In this document: positions 9,003-17,404 of the stretch, in pieces
Position numbering within the stretch: position 1 is the stretch's first letter
How the letters are laid out: each line of letters starts with the position of its first letter
Assembly: GCF_009910705.1 (NCBI RefSeq)
Contig: NZ_JAAAXJ010000005.1
Span: forward strand, 186,001 to 250,000
Direction: 5' to 3'
Length of the DNA: 64,000 nt
Source of the DNA: Microvirga arsenatis
GTDB lineage: Bacteria > Pseudomonadota > Alphaproteobacteria > Rhizobiales > Beijerinckiaceae
Made by a program: the position numbers and the translations under genes
Notes under the pieces: generated by a model
Seen by the model: the letters and a program-made list of their open reading frames with translations, nothing else
Told to the model about the DNA's origin: nothing
Database searches by the model: none

Positions 9003-9644
9003 ATGGCCACAATTTCCCTCGATTCGCTCGACCTCGCCGCCCTTCTCTGCTCACGCGTCTGCCATGACGTGATCTCGCCGGTGGGAGCCATCGTCAACGG
9101 GCTGGAGGTTCTGGAGGACGACAGCGACGCCTCCATGCGCGACTTCGCGCTCGACCTGATCCAGAAGAGCGCACGCCAGGCCTCGGCCCGCCTGCAGTTC
9201 GCCCGGCTGGCCTTCGGCGCCGCCGGTTCTGCCGGCGCCTCCATCGATCTCGGCGACGCGGAGCAGGTGGCCCGCGGCCTCTTCCTCGACGACAAGATCA
9301 GCTTCTCCTGGTCCTCGCCGAGGCTCCTGTTCCCCAAGAACCGGGTGAAGCTCCTGCTCAACCTGATCATGATCGCGACCACGGCCATCCCGCGCGGCGG
9401 CTCCATTGCGGTGACCGTCACGGGCGATGCGGAGGCCTGCGCCTTCACCATCCTCGCCAAGGGGCTCAATGCCCGTATCCCGGTCCATGCGGAGGCGCTG
9501 CTCGGCGGCAATTCGGAGAGCGGCACCGTCGATGCGCATGGGATCCAGGCCTACTACGCCGGCATGGTGGCGCGTGCGTCGAACATGAATGTCTCGTTCT
9601 CCATCGACGGCGACGAGGTGACGATCAAGGCCGCGACCGCCTGA
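9003..9644 (+). CDS. chpT: Histidine phosphotransferase ChpT
   Basis: 213 residues. The phosphorylated His is H21 in LLCSRVCHDVISPVGAI, followed by NGLEVL in a helical dimerisation domain. A degenerate ATPase-like C-terminal domain follows (GGSIAVTVTG, HGIQAYYAGMVA). ChpT carries phosphate from the hybrid kinase CckA to CtrA and CpdR. It lies convergent with ctrA, 79 bases away and separated by a shared terminator. This pairing is common in Hyphomicrobiales. Confidence 0.95.
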   Translation: MATISLDSLDLAALLCSRVCHDVISPVGAIVNGLEVLEDDSDASMRDFALDLIQKSARQASARLQFARLAFGAAGSAGASIDLGDAEQVARGLFLDDKISFSWSSPRLLFPKNRVKLLLNLIMIATTAIPRGGSIAVTVTGDAEACAFTILAKGLNARIPVHAEALLGGNSESGTVDAHGIQAYYAGMVARASNMNVSFSIDGDEVTIKAATA

Positions 9645-9674
9645 AGCGGACGCGCACTCCTCGGCCTGCAAAAG

Positions 9675-9702
9675 AAAAGCCCGGCACCTGGCCGGGCTTT
9701 TT
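9675..9702. terminator. Bidirectional terminator between chpT and ctrA
   Basis: AAAAGCCCGGC, a short loop, then GCCGGGCTTTTT. The stem has A and T flanks on both sides and sits between two convergent genes, so it can serve both. Confidence 0.85.
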
Positions 9703-9723
9703 CATGCGCGTGTTCGGGCGCCG

Positions 9724-10425
9724 TCAGATGGCGATCCGCTCGTCCGCCTCGGTGGGCTCGCGCAGCACGTAGCCGCGGCCCCAGACGGTCTCGATGTAGT
9801 TGCGGCCCTGCGAGGCGTTGGCGAGCTTCTTGCGGAGCTTGCAGATGAAGACGTCGATGATCTTCAGCTCCGGCTCGTCCATGCCGCCGTAGAGGTGGTT
9901 GAGGAACATCTCCTTGGTGAGCGTCGTGCCCTTGCGCAGGGAGAGAAGCTCCAGCATCTGGTATTCCTTGCCGGTCAGGTGCACGCGGGCGCCGGCGACT
10001 TCGACCGTCTTGGTGTCGAGGTTCACGATCAGGTCGCCGGTGGTGATGACCGACTGCGCGTGGCCCTTCGAGCGGCGCACGATGGCATGGATGCGGGCCA
10101 CCATCTCGTCCTTGTGGAACGGCTTGGTCAGGTAGTCGTCCGCACCGAAGCCGAGACCCTTCACCTTGTCCTCGATGCCGGCCATTCCGGAGAGGATGAG
10201 AATCGGCGTCTTCACCTTCGCGACGCGCAGCGTGCGCAGCACCTCGTAGCCTGACATGTCGGGGAGGTTCAGGTCGAGAAGGATGATGTCGTAGTCGTAG
10301 AGTTTGCCGAGGTCGATGCCCTCTTCGCCGAGATCCGTCGTGTAGACGTTGAAGTTCTCGGACTTCAGCATCAGTTCGATGCTTTGCGCTGTCGCGCTGT
10401 CGTCTTCGATCAGAAGTACGCGCAT
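9724..10425 (-). CDS. ctrA: Cell-cycle master response regulator CtrA
   Basis: 233 residues. OmpR-class regulator: receiver with acidic D8/D9, phosphoacceptor D51 ([15 protein letters not shown]) and K101 ([10 protein letters not shown]), then a winged-helix DNA-binding domain with [20 protein letters not shown] and the typical [10 protein letters not shown] near the end. CtrA controls cell division, flagellar genes and replication timing in alphaproteobacteria. ATG 10425 is the start; the frame extends two codons to a TTG, which is unlikely. Upstream GANTC sites suggest methylation-sensitive control. Confidence 0.97.
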   Translation of the reverse strand: MRVLLIEDDSATAQSIELMLKSENFNVYTTDLGEEGIDLGKLYDYDIILLDLNLPDMSGYEVLRTLRVAKVKTPILILSGMAGIEDKVKGLGFGADDYLTKPFHKDEMVARIHAIVRRSKGHAQSVITTGDLIVNLDTKTVEVAGARVHLTGKEYQMLELLSLRKGTTLTKEMFLNHLYGGMDEPELKIIDVFICKLRKKLANASQGRNYIETVWGRGYVLREPTEADERIAI

Positions 10426-10944
10426 GTTCAATCCCCAGCCCCGGCCCTTGAGCTTGCGAACAGCGGAAGGCTGTCCACCCGCCGCTGGGCTCGCGACGGA
10501 TGCCCTTTTAAACTGATTCGAAACGCTAGTTCAGAATGGTTAACAAACCCTGATTCTCGGACGCAAGCGCTTAACGACCTCAATCGGTCGATCGGGTGCG
10601 AAAGGCGATCATCCTGTGGATTCCGGGTCACCATGGGGAACCGCCTCACAACATCCCAAAAGCTTGCAGCCTAAGCGTTTCAGCTGAGTCCGGGAGCGGA
10701 TCCGAGGAAGCCGTACCCGTGACCGCCCCAGTCTTAACGAAATCGGTAAACGAAACGTTTACGCGCCTCGAACCTGCAGGTCTCGCAGGGGAAAGCCGCC
10801 TCATGGGCGTAGGAGGCTAGGAAATTTTTTGCCGCAGGCGGTAAGGAAAGCTCAACCTCCATGGGCGATGGTGTCGCATGTCTCGCGGATAACTGAGCGA
10901 TCCGTGGGATGAGTTGAAACAGCGACGTGTGGAGTTGAATCAAG
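10426..10944. promoter_or_regulatory. ctrA / fliJ divergent control region with three GANTC sites
   Basis: 519 bases with no supported gene. GATTC (the CcrM methylation motif GANTC) occurs at 10515-10519, 10552-10556 and 10619-10623, which is 90 to 198 bases upstream of ctrA. In Caulobacter a GANTC site in a ctrA promoter ties transcription to passage of the replication fork. I found no perfect TTAA-N7-TTAA CtrA box here. Both divergent genes must use promoters in this stretch. Confidence 0.55.
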
Positions 10945-11334
10945 ATGAAGTCGCGGGATACGCTCATCCGCCTCAAGCGCTTTCAGGTCGACGAGAAGCG
11001 TCGCCGCGTGGCTCAGATCGAAATGATGATCGCCGAGTTCGACCGGATGGCGGCTGATCTCGACCGGGAGATCGCGGCGGAGGAGCAAAAGGCCGGCATC
11101 GCCGACCCGAACCACTTTGCCTATCCGACCTATGCGCGCGCTGCAGCCCAACGGCGGGACAATCTCCGCCTCTCGGCTCAGAACCTTCACATCCAGCTCG
11201 ACGATGCGAAAGCCGAACTCGGCGAGGCCTACGAAGAGCTGAAGCGTGCCGAAAGCCTGGAGGATCGCGAGCGTTCGATCGATGCCGCCATCAGCCAGGT
11301 CGGGCAGGGACGTGCCGTGCGCGCGACCGCCTGA
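10945..11334 (+). CDS. fliJ: FliJ-like flagellar export chaperone
   Basis: 129 residues, almost entirely helical coiled coil (RDTLIRLKRFQVDEKRRRVAQIEMMIAEFDRM and a second arm ending in REIDA-like charged repeats). Short basic coiled-coil proteins next to ctrA in Hyphomicrobiales are annotated as FliJ, which escorts substrates and works with the FliI ATPase of the flagellar export gate. Sequence conservation of FliJ is weak, so the name rests on size, coiled coil and location. GGAG lies about 12 bases before ATG, rather far. Confidence 0.7.
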   Translation: MKSRDTLIRLKRFQVDEKRRRVAQIEMMIAEFDRMAADLDREIAAEEQKAGIADPNHFAYPTYARAAAQRRDNLRLSAQNLHIQLDDAKAELGEAYEELKRAESLEDRERSIDAAISQVGQGRAVRATA

Positions 11335-11360
11335 AGCCTCGATCCAGACATTTTCCAAAC

Positions 11361-11384
11361 AAGGCGCGCCGGCAACGGCGCGCC
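11361..11384. terminator. Bidirectional terminator after fliJ
   Basis: Inverted repeat AAGGCGCGCC...GGCGCGCCTT followed by TT(C)TT. It lies between the convergent fliJ-like and GNAT genes. Confidence 0.8.
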
Positions 11385-11390
11385 TTTTCT

Positions 11391-12014
11391 TCATGGGCTG
11401 GGCGCAAGGATGGGGATGTGGGGAGCAGCGTCCCGTGGAAGAAGGCCGAGGAGGCGAGGATCGTCCACCACCTCGAGCGCCCGCTTGTAGGGCGTGAAGC
11501 CGGAGCGGATGTAGAAGGGCAGGGCGGCGGGGGAATCGAGCGTGCAGGTATGCACGAAGAGGCGCCGGATCGGCCTGGAGAAGGCGCGGGCGATCGCCTC
11601 GCTCATCAGGAGGCGGCCAGCCCCTTGCCCCGTGAATCCGGGAGCGAGGCCGAGAAAGGCGAGTTCGGCCTCCCCGCCGGACCGGAGGTCCAGCTCCATG
11701 AGGCCTATATCGGCCTGTCCATCGTGGAGGGCATAGGCTTCGACCGCGGGATCGTCGAGAATGCTCGCAAGCCTGGAATCGGGCATCACGGCCCGGCTGA
11801 ACCACAGCCAGGGTTCGCCAACCCTGCGGAACAGGGCGCGGTAGCGCGCCCGGTCGCCGTCGATGCGCTGGAGCGTCCATCCCCCGGGAAGCGAGAACCG
11901 CGGCAGGGGAGGCGGTGCCCTCATTTCCAGATACGTCACCACCGTCGCGATCTTGCCGGCGGGAAGATCCGTATAGCCGTTGAGGTTGAGAGCCGCTGTC
12001 AGTTCAGCCGTCAT
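11391..12014 (-). CDS. GNAT family N-acetyltransferase
   Basis: 207 residues. The acetyl-CoA binding loop is in the typical place: ELAFLGLAPGFTGQGAGRLLMSEAI (a Q/R-x-x-G-x-G/A type loop), followed by RRLFVHTCTLDSPAALPFYIRSGFTPYKR, the last GNAT strand and helix. The substrate cannot be read from the sequence. I start at ATG 12014 (MTAELTAALNLNGY); the frame stays open to 12221 but that part overlaps the promoter of the divergent membrane protein. Confidence 0.85.
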   Translation of the reverse strand: MTAELTAALNLNGYTDLPAGKIATVVTYLEMRAPPPLPRFSLPGGWTLQRIDGDRARYRALFRRVGEPWLWFSRAVMPDSRLASILDDPAVEAYALHDGQADIGLMELDLRSGGEAELAFLGLAPGFTGQGAGRLLMSEAIARAFSRPIRRLFVHTCTLDSPAALPFYIRSGFTPYKRALEVVDDPRLLGLLPRDAAPHIPILAPSP

Positions 12015-12198
12015 GCGCCGATGTCTTTCGAGCCTTCTCCGGGAGGGCCTGATACGGCCATTCCCCTGCGTTGTCACCCGATACCTTCGCAAGAGTTCCG
12101 GATTGGACGTTATGTCATGCTCCCAGAGGCCATTATCTCCTTGCGAAGGCAAGGGATTGTGGGCACAGAAGGAAAAAAGAGGGAGACCTGCCAGCTCA

Positions 12199-13212
12199 AT
12201 GAAGAACGTGCGTGAGTTCATCTGGCCCGTGATCGGGCTGCTGGCAGTGGTCGTGTCCGGCTGGCTTCTCTACCGCGAGCTGCGCGGCATGTCCCTCGAC
12301 GACGTGTGGGACAGCCTGACCGCCGTTCCTCCCCACCGCTATGCGCTGGCTGCCCTGTCGACCCTCTTCGCCTATGCGGCGCTGGCCTGGTACGACCGCA
12401 TCGCCCTGCTGCATCTGGGCGTCCATCACATCTCGTGGTTCTTCGTGTCCGTCACGTCGTTCACCACCTATGCGCTGTCCCACAACATCGGCGCGTCGGT
12501 CTTCTCCGGCGCCGTGGTGCGATACCGGGCCTATACGTCGAAGGGGCTGAGCGCGCCGCAGATCGCGGTGCTCGTGGCCCTGTGCTCCTTCACCTTCGGT
12601 CTCGGGACCATCCTGCTCGGCGGCGTTGTCCTGGTGGTCGACCCGACGCTCCTTCACAGGCTGGAGGAGCTTCTCCCCTCGATGCTCACCAATCCGGCCA
12701 CGGCCCGCATCGTCGGCCTTCTGCTGCTCGGCTTCGTGGCGCTCTACGTGATCGGATCCGTCCTGCATCTTCCGCCGTTGGTGATCCGCAAGGCCAAGCT
12801 GGAATATCCCCGCCCGGCCATCATGGTGCGGCAGCTCATCGCCGCGCCTCTGGAACTGCTGGGTGCTGCCGGCATCATCTATTTCGCGCTTCCAGCTCAC
12901 CTCGAGCCAAGCTTCGTCGTGGTGCTCGCCGTCTTCCTGGCCTCCTTCTCCGCGGCCCTAGTGAGCCATGCTCCCGGGGGGCTTGGCGTGTTCGAGCTGG
13001 TGTTTCTCACCGCCATGCCCGACATCCCCAAGGCCGACGTCCTGGCCGCGCTCATCATCTTCCGCCTGTTCTATCTGCTGATTCCGTTCGGCCTGTCTCT
13101 TGTGGTCGTCCTGATGTACGAGCGGGCACGGCTCGCCCAGGCTTGGCGCGGCCGCATGGCCGTGGCGGACGGTTCCGTCCCGCCGCCGCCCCTGTCTTCG
13201 TCCGACCAATGA
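12199..13212 (+). CDS. UPF0104 / LPG-synthase-TM-like integral membrane protein
   Basis: 337 residues with about eight hydrophobic segments. SHNIGASVFSGAVVRYRAYTSKGLS and SHAPGGLGVFELVFL are the motifs of the UPF0104 (lysyl-phosphatidylglycerol synthetase membrane domain) family, which acts as a flippase in MprF. The catalytic lysyl-transferase domain of MprF is absent, so it is a membrane-only version. Its stop overlaps the next start (ATGA), giving a translationally coupled pair with a methyltransferase. Confidence 0.8.
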   Translation: MKNVREFIWPVIGLLAVVVSGWLLYRELRGMSLDDVWDSLTAVPPHRYALAALSTLFAYAALAWYDRIALLHLGVHHISWFFVSVTSFTTYALSHNIGASVFSGAVVRYRAYTSKGLSAPQIAVLVALCSFTFGLGTILLGGVVLVVDPTLLHRLEELLPSMLTNPATARIVGLLLLGFVALYVIGSVLHLPPLVIRKAKLEYPRPAIMVRQLIAAPLELLGAAGIIYFALPAHLEPSFVVVLAVFLASFSAALVSHAPGGLGVFELVFLTAMPDIPKADVLAALIIFRLFYLLIPFGLSLVVVLMYERARLAQAWRGRMAVADGSVPPPPLSSSDQ

Positions 13213-14036
13213 CGGCATCCTGGCGCAGGCTGCGCTTCGGCCTGTCGACGCTGCTCGGGATCAGACGCCTCGGCTTCTTCATCCCCTATCGCTATGCCGC
13301 GAGCGTCGAGCCCCTGGACTACCCGGCGCTGCGTCCCCTGTTCGAGCGCGCCGAGCCGCAATTCGCCGAGGTGCTGGCGGCCATCGAAAGCCATGCGGGC
13401 AGCCTGCGCTCCATCCTGAAGGGCGCAGGCCCCGCCCGCTTCGACCAGAGCTGGTTCCCCCGGCTCGACGCGGCTGCGGCCTACGCCCTCGTCCGCCGGG
13501 AAAAGCCGCGCCGGATCGTGGAGGTCGGCTCAGGTCATTCGACCCGCTTCATGGCCCAGGCCGTCCAGGACGGGGGGCTTCCCACCCGCATCATCTGCAT
13601 CGATCCGGCCCCCCGCGCGAGCCTGAGCAGGCTTGACGTGGAGCATCGGCAAGAGCTCCTGCAGGAGGCCGATCCGGCCCTGTTCGAGACCCTTTCGGCC
13701 GGCGACATCCTGTTCATCGATTCGAGCCACATCGCGATGCCCGGAACGGACGTGGACCGCCTGTTTCTCGATGTGCTGCCGCGCTTGGGCTCCGGCACGC
13801 TGGTCCATGTTCACGACATCGCGCTTCCCTTCCGCTACCCCGAGGCCTGGGCTTGGCGGGGCTACAACGAGCAGGCGCTGGTGGGCGCCCTGCTGCAGGG
13901 GCAGGGATACGAGCTTGTGTTTGCTAGCCACTACGTCGCGAGGAAGCAGGGGGCGGCGCTCCCCGGGAGCATCCTGTCCGAGCTGCCGCTGACTCCCGGG
14001 GCTCATGAGACGAGCCTCTGGCTGCGGAAGCTGTAA
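13209..14036 (+). CDS. Class I SAM-dependent methyltransferase-like protein
   Basis: 275 residues. Rossmann-fold motif I is RRIVEVGSGHSTRFMAQAV, motif II ends in IICIDP, and an acidic FIDSSH precedes a VHVHDIALPFRYPE stretch. This arrangement is that of the class I methyltransferases related to cephalosporin hydroxylase (methyltransferase family 24-like). The substrate is unknown. ATG overlaps the TGA of the membrane protein, so the two are likely produced together and may act on the same lipid or glycan. Confidence 0.7.
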   Translation: MTASWRRLRFGLSTLLGIRRLGFFIPYRYAASVEPLDYPALRPLFERAEPQFAEVLAAIESHAGSLRSILKGAGPARFDQSWFPRLDAAAAYALVRREKPRRIVEVGSGHSTRFMAQAVQDGGLPTRIICIDPAPRASLSRLDVEHRQELLQEADPALFETLSAGDILFIDSSHIAMPGTDVDRLFLDVLPRLGSGTLVHVHDIALPFRYPEAWAWRGYNEQALVGALLQGQGYELVFASHYVARKQGAALPGSILSELPLTPGAHETSLWLRKL

Positions 14037-14046
14037 GGCTTGAAGC

Positions 14047-14331
14047 TCAGGCTGCCGAGCCCGGCCTCTGCCCCGGCTCGGGCACGGCGATGCCGGCCTC
14101 CATATACGCATTGATCTTGTTGCGCAGGGTGCGGATGGAGATGCCGAGAAGGCGCGCGGCATGGGTCCGGTTACCTAGGCAATGGGCCAGGGTGTCGAGG
14201 ATCAGGTGCCGCTCGACATCGGCCAGGGTCCGACCGACCAGGGCTTCGCCGAAGGCGTCCCTGGCGTGATCTGGTGCAGCAGGGGAGGAGAGGGAGGTTC
14301 CGGCCTGAGGGAAGCCTTGCAGTTCGGACAT
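14047..14331 (-). CDS. Stand-alone Fis-type DNA-binding protein (FlbD C-terminal-like)
   Basis: 94 residues from ATG 14331; a GTG at 14349 would add six. The C-terminal half, GRTLADVERHLILDTLAHCLGNRTHAARLLGISIRTLRNKINAY, is the Fis-type helix-turn-helix that ends NtrC-family activators and is closest in wording to FlbD. No AAA+ sigma-54 domain and no receiver are present. The location with fliJ, ctrA and sciP suggests a role in flagellar or cell-cycle transcription. Acting as a free DNA-binding module is inference. Confidence 0.75.
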   Translation of the reverse strand: MSELQGFPQAGTSLSSPAAPDHARDAFGEALVGRTLADVERHLILDTLAHCLGNRTHAARLLGISIRTLRNKINAYMEAGIAVPEPGQRPGSAA

Positions 14332-14456
14332 ATCCTGGGTGCCGAGCACGATGCGGGTCTGCCTGTAGGGGAGCGATTCAGGAGTTTATGCTCATTTCAT
14401 GGTTAGGAAGGTCTTAACGCCGGATCGATCCTTGCCGCTTCGGCGCTCCTTGTGAA

Positions 14457-14485
14457 AAAGGCGCCGTCGGGTGAGCGGCGCCTTT
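14457..14485 (-). terminator. Terminator after sciP
   Basis: AAAGGCGCCG ... CGGCGCCTTT stem-loop. Read on the minus strand it lies just after the sciP stop and is followed by a T-run (complement of AAAAA at 14455-14459). Confidence 0.8.
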
Positions 14486-14505
14486 GATCGGGTCAGGTGG
14501 GAAGC

Positions 14506-14781
14506 CTACTGCCGGTATTGCTGGATCCGGGTGGTCCGCAGGCCGGCGAGGCCGTGCTGGTCGATGGACATCTGCCAGCTCAGGAACTCCTCGGTGGTCA
14601 GCGTGTAGCGCTGACAGGCTTCCTCCAGGCTGAGCAGGCCGCCGCGAACCGCGGCGACAACCTCGGCCTTGCGGCGGATGACCCAACGGCGGGTGCTGGA
14701 GGGAGGCAGATCGGCAATCGTCAGGGGACTGCCGTCGGGCCCAATGACATACTTGACCCTTGGGCGGTGGGGTTCGGTCAT
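14506..14781 (-). CDS. sciP: CtrA inhibitor SciP (DUF1153)
   Basis: 91 residues. The DUF1153 pattern is complete: VKYVIGPDGSPLTIADLPP, STRRWVIRRKAEVVAAVRGGLLSLEEACQRYTLT, EEFLSWQ. SciP binds DNA and blocks CtrA-dependent transcription in early G1 in Caulobacter. ATG 14781 starts the family domain; an upstream in-frame start at 14796 is less likely. Its upstream region holds a near-consensus CtrA box. The presence of ctrA, chpT and sciP within 6 kb makes this a compact cell-cycle cluster. Confidence 0.92.
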   Translation of the reverse strand: MTEPHRPRVKYVIGPDGSPLTIADLPPSSTRRWVIRRKAEVVAAVRGGLLSLEEACQRYTLTTEEFLSWQMSIDQHGLAGLRTTRIQQYRQ

Positions 14782-14899
14782 GATACGCTCACACAAAAAT
14801 TCAACGACCTTTGACAGGCTCGAACCTACGCGACGGGACTTAATGTTTTCCTAAGCCCCATCAGGCGGTTACGAGAGGGCCTAAGCTTAGCCATAATCG

Positions 14900-14914
14900 T
14901 TAACGTCGCCTTAT
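14900..14914 (+). promoter_or_regulatory. Candidate CtrA box upstream of sciP
   Basis: TTAA-CGTCGCC-TTAT matches the CtrA consensus TTAA-N7-TTAA with one mismatch. It lies about 120 bases upstream of sciP and about 100 upstream of mnmA. SciP is CtrA-activated in Caulobacter, so the sciP side is favoured. Confidence 0.45.
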
Positions 14915-15012
14915 TGCGACGGAGTTTCTCTTTAAGAATTCGGTTGCAATCGCTATAGAAGGGCCTTGGCCCCTCCCGTGCGCCGCCTTGAACGGCGCCT
15001 CTGGACGGAACG

Positions 15013-16167
15013 ATGCTCAATTCACTCGATCTTCCCACCGAACCCTCGAAGACCCGCGTCGTGGTTGCGATGTCGGGCGGCGTGGACTCGTCCGTGGTCG
15101 CAGCCCTGCTCAAGCGCGAGGGCTACGACGTCATCGGCATCACGCTACAGCTCTACGACCACGGCGCCGCTGCCCACCGGAAGGGCGCCTGCTGCGCCGG
15201 CCAGGACATCTACGATGCCCGGAGGGTGGCGGAGGCGATCGGCATCCCCCATTACGTGCTCGACTACGAGGCCCGCTTCCGCGAGGCCGTGATCGACCGC
15301 TTCACCCAGAGCTATCTGGCGGGCGAGACGCCGATCCCCTGCGTCGAGTGCAATCGCTCCATCAAGTTCCGCGACCTCCTGGAGACGGCCAGGGAGCTCG
15401 GCGCCGACGTGCTGGCGACGGGTCATTACGTGGCGAGCCGCCGCCTTCCCGACGGGCGCCGCGCTCTTCATCGCGCCGCGGACCCGGACCGGGACCAGAG
15501 CTATTTCCTCTATGCCACCACGCCGGAGCAGCTCGACCTCCTGCGCTTCCCCTTGGGAGAGCTGCCCAAGGAGAAGACCCGGGAGCTCGCGCGCGAGTTC
15601 GGTCTCACCGTGGCGGAGAAGGCCGACAGCCAGGACATCTGCTTCGTCACGCAGGGCCGCTACAGCGACGTGATCGAGCGCCTGAAGCCCGGCGCCGTGC
15701 AGGGCGGCGAGATCGTCCATGTGGACGGTCGCGTGCTCGGGCGCCACGAGGGCATCATCCACTATACGGTGGGGCAGCGGAAAGGCCTTGGCCTTTCCGT
15801 CGGCGAGCCGCTTTACGTGGTCCGCCTCGAGGCCAAGGAGGCCCGCGTGGTGGTCGGTCCCCGGGAGGCGCTCGCCACCCGGCTCATCCGCGTGACGGAC
15901 GTGAACTGGCTCGGCGACGTGCCGCTCGAAACTCTGGGCGAGAAGGGCATGGAGGTCGCCGTGCGCGTCCGCTCCACCCGGGAGCCGCGCCCGGCCATCC
16001 TGCGATCCACAGGAACCAGCACTACTGTCGAGCTGTTATCGGCGGAAGACGGGGTGTCTCCCGGTCAAGCTTGTGTCATCTATGAGAGCGATGCTCCCCG
16101 GGCACGTGTGCTTGGCGGGGGCACCATAGCTCGAACAATGGCCGAGGTCGCGCCCGCAGCGGCCTGA
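15013..16167 (+). CDS. mnmA: tRNA-specific 2-thiouridylase MnmA
   Basis: 384 residues. PP-loop SGGVDSS at residues 21-27 activates U34 with ATP. The catalytic cysteines lie in PIPCVECNR and in the DICFVTQG segment, and TGHYV precedes the tRNA-binding region. MnmA puts sulfur on the wobble uridine of tRNA-Lys, -Glu and -Gln. Length is typical for the family. Annotation also fits the older name TrmU. Confidence 0.95.
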   Translation: MLNSLDLPTEPSKTRVVVAMSGGVDSSVVAALLKREGYDVIGITLQLYDHGAAAHRKGACCAGQDIYDARRVAEAIGIPHYVLDYEARFREAVIDRFTQSYLAGETPIPCVECNRSIKFRDLLETARELGADVLATGHYVASRRLPDGRRALHRAADPDRDQSYFLYATTPEQLDLLRFPLGELPKEKTRELAREFGLTVAEKADSQDICFVTQGRYSDVIERLKPGAVQGGEIVHVDGRVLGRHEGIIHYTVGQRKGLGLSVGEPLYVVRLEAKEARVVVGPREALATRLIRVTDVNWLGDVPLETLGEKGMEVAVRVRSTREPRPAILRSTGTSTTVELLSAEDGVSPGQACVIYESDAPRARVLGGGTIARTMAEVAPAAA

Positions 16168-16188
16168 GTGCCGACCGAAGGGATCTTT

Positions 16189-16830
16189 ATGACGGATGGA
16201 GCGACCACCGTCCTGATGCGCAAGGCATATGCGCGTTGGGCACCGATCTACGACCTGGTCTACGACAAGCTGACCGAGCCGGCCGCCCGCGCCGCCGTGA
16301 ACGCCGCCGTCGTCTGCGGCCCCAAGGTGCTGGAGGCCGGCGTCGGCACCGGGCTGTCCCTCGGCTACTATCCGAAGCACGCCGAGGTCTATGGGGTCGA
16401 TCTGTCCGAGGACATGCTCCGCCGCGCTCAGGAGAAGGTCGAGAAGCGGGGCCTCACCCACGTGAAGAGCCTGCAGGTGATGGACGTCACCCGCCTCGGC
16501 TTTTCCAATGAAACCTTCGATGCGGTGACGGCCCAGTTCATCATCACCCTGGTTCCCGAGCCGGAGATGGCCCTCGACGAGTTCATGCGGGTGCTCAAGC
16601 CAGGCGGGGAGATCGTGCTGGCCAATCACTGGGGCCAGCCCTCCGGCCCCATCGCAGCGGTGGAGGAGATGGTCGCTCCCGTGGCCAAGGCCATCGGCTG
16701 GAGTTCCTCCTTCAAGGCCGCCCGGGTCGAGGACTGGGCCAGACGGACGGGGCGCATGGAGGTTGTGGAGCTCAGGTCCCTGTTCCCGGCCGGTTTCTTC
16801 AAGCTGATGAGAATCAAGAAGAAATCTTGA
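16189..16830 (+). CDS. pmtA: Phosphatidylethanolamine N-methyltransferase (PmtA type)
   Basis: 213 residues. SAM-binding motif I is VLEAGVGTGLSL (residues 48-59); VYGVDLSEDMLRRA, LQVMDVTRLGF and LKPGGEIVLANHW complete the class I fold. The N-terminus RKAYARWAPIYDLVYDKLTEPAARAA is that of alphaproteobacterial PmtA, which methylates phosphatidylethanolamine to phosphatidylcholine. AGGGATC before ATG 16189 supports that start over GTG 16168. It follows mnmA by 21 bases. Confidence 0.88.
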   Translation: MTDGATTVLMRKAYARWAPIYDLVYDKLTEPAARAAVNAAVVCGPKVLEAGVGTGLSLGYYPKHAEVYGVDLSEDMLRRAQEKVEKRGLTHVKSLQVMDVTRLGFSNETFDAVTAQFIITLVPEPEMALDEFMRVLKPGGEIVLANHWGQPSGPIAAVEEMVAPVAKAIGWSSSFKAARVEDWARRTGRMEVVELRSLFPAGFFKLMRIKKKS

Positions 16831-16924
16831 GAGCCCTCCCGGCACCTCGATGCCGTCGGGGTGACTTTCTCGGTCCCGACCCTATCTAGAGGACAGGGGC
16901 CCTCCAATCACGAAAGCACTTCCG

Positions 16925-17143
16925 ATGCGCCTTTTCATGTTCACCTCCCAGGCCAAGGATGATCTCCACGCTTTTGCAGCGGACGAATCCGGCACGAAGC
17001 TGCCGGCCAAGTATGCGCCCTGGGGCCTGACCGGCACGCTCAATTCGCGCGAGGCGCCGCCGCACAAGTTCTCCCGCAAGGTGATCGAGCAGGCGGTCTC
17101 GAACGATGGCTTCCAGCTCTGGCGGATGAAGGCCAAAGGCTGA
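16925..17143 (+). CDS. Small conserved hypothetical protein
   Basis: 72 residues starting MRLFMFTSQAKDDLHAFAAD, with LPAKYAPWGLTGTLNSREAPPHKFSRKVIEQAV in the middle. Similar short proteins are widespread in Hyphomicrobiales without known function. There is no signal peptide, membrane helix or cysteine. It stands alone, 94 bases after pmtA and 185 before the tRNA. Confidence 0.7.
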   Translation: MRLFMFTSQAKDDLHAFAADESGTKLPAKYAPWGLTGTLNSREAPPHKFSRKVIEQAVSNDGFQLWRMKAKG

Positions 17144-17260
17144 TCGGCCTCCGAAGCCCGGCCGATTCTCGGCTCCGGCTCAAGGCAGATCGCTTCCCCA
17201 CTCTTATTTCGGGTGACAGACCGGGTTGCCACAAATCCGCAGCCCGGCCGCGCGTCTTCC

Positions 17261-17289
17261 TTGACACCCGGGGGCAATCTTCCCTATAT
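17261..17289 (+). promoter_or_regulatory. Sigma-70 promoter of the tRNA-Met gene
   Basis: TTGACA at 17261-17266, a 17-base spacer, then CTATAT at 17284-17289. The predicted start is about 30 bases before the tRNA. This is the best -35/-10 pair I saw in the window. Confidence 0.75.
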
Positions 17290-17327
17290 CGCGCTTGCCT
17301 GACGCGGGGCCAAGCCCCGCTGCCTGG

Positions 17328-17404
17328 GGCGGAGTAGCTCAGTTGGTCAGAGCAGAGGAATCATAATCCTTGTGTCGGGGGTTCAAATCCCTCCTCCGCT
17401 ACCA
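17328..17404 (+). tRNA. tRNA-Met (CAU anticodon)
   Basis: 77 nucleotides that fold into a full cloverleaf: acceptor GGCGGAG with CTCCGCT, D-arm GCTC...GAGC, anticodon stem GAGGA/TCCTT with loop ATCATAA (anticodon CAT at 17362-17364), T-loop TTCAAAT and an encoded CCA. The sequence is the elongator type: it is not an initiator (no mismatch of the initiator kind at the acceptor end), and the isoleucine CAU tRNA has a different body. Its 3' half (17361-17404) overlaps the recombinase gene on the other strand, which marks the prophage attachment site. Confidence 0.92.
17361..17404. other. Probable attL core inside the tRNA-Met 3' half
   Basis: The recombinase frame runs antisense through the last 44 bases of the tRNA, ending with the common tail EEGFEPPTQGL. 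For the tRNA to stay whole after insertion, the phage must carry part of this sequence, so the crossover lies somewhere in this stretch. Exact limits need the right-hand junction. Confidence 0.6.

Noticed and set aside
10426..10944. Perfect CtrA box in the ctrA/fliJ control region
   Set aside because: Several TTAA sequences occur, but none is paired with a second half-site at 7 bases.
17328..17404. Initiator tRNA or tRNA-Ile(CAU)
   Set aside because: The body and loop sequences are those of elongator tRNA-Met; the initiator acceptor mismatch is absent.
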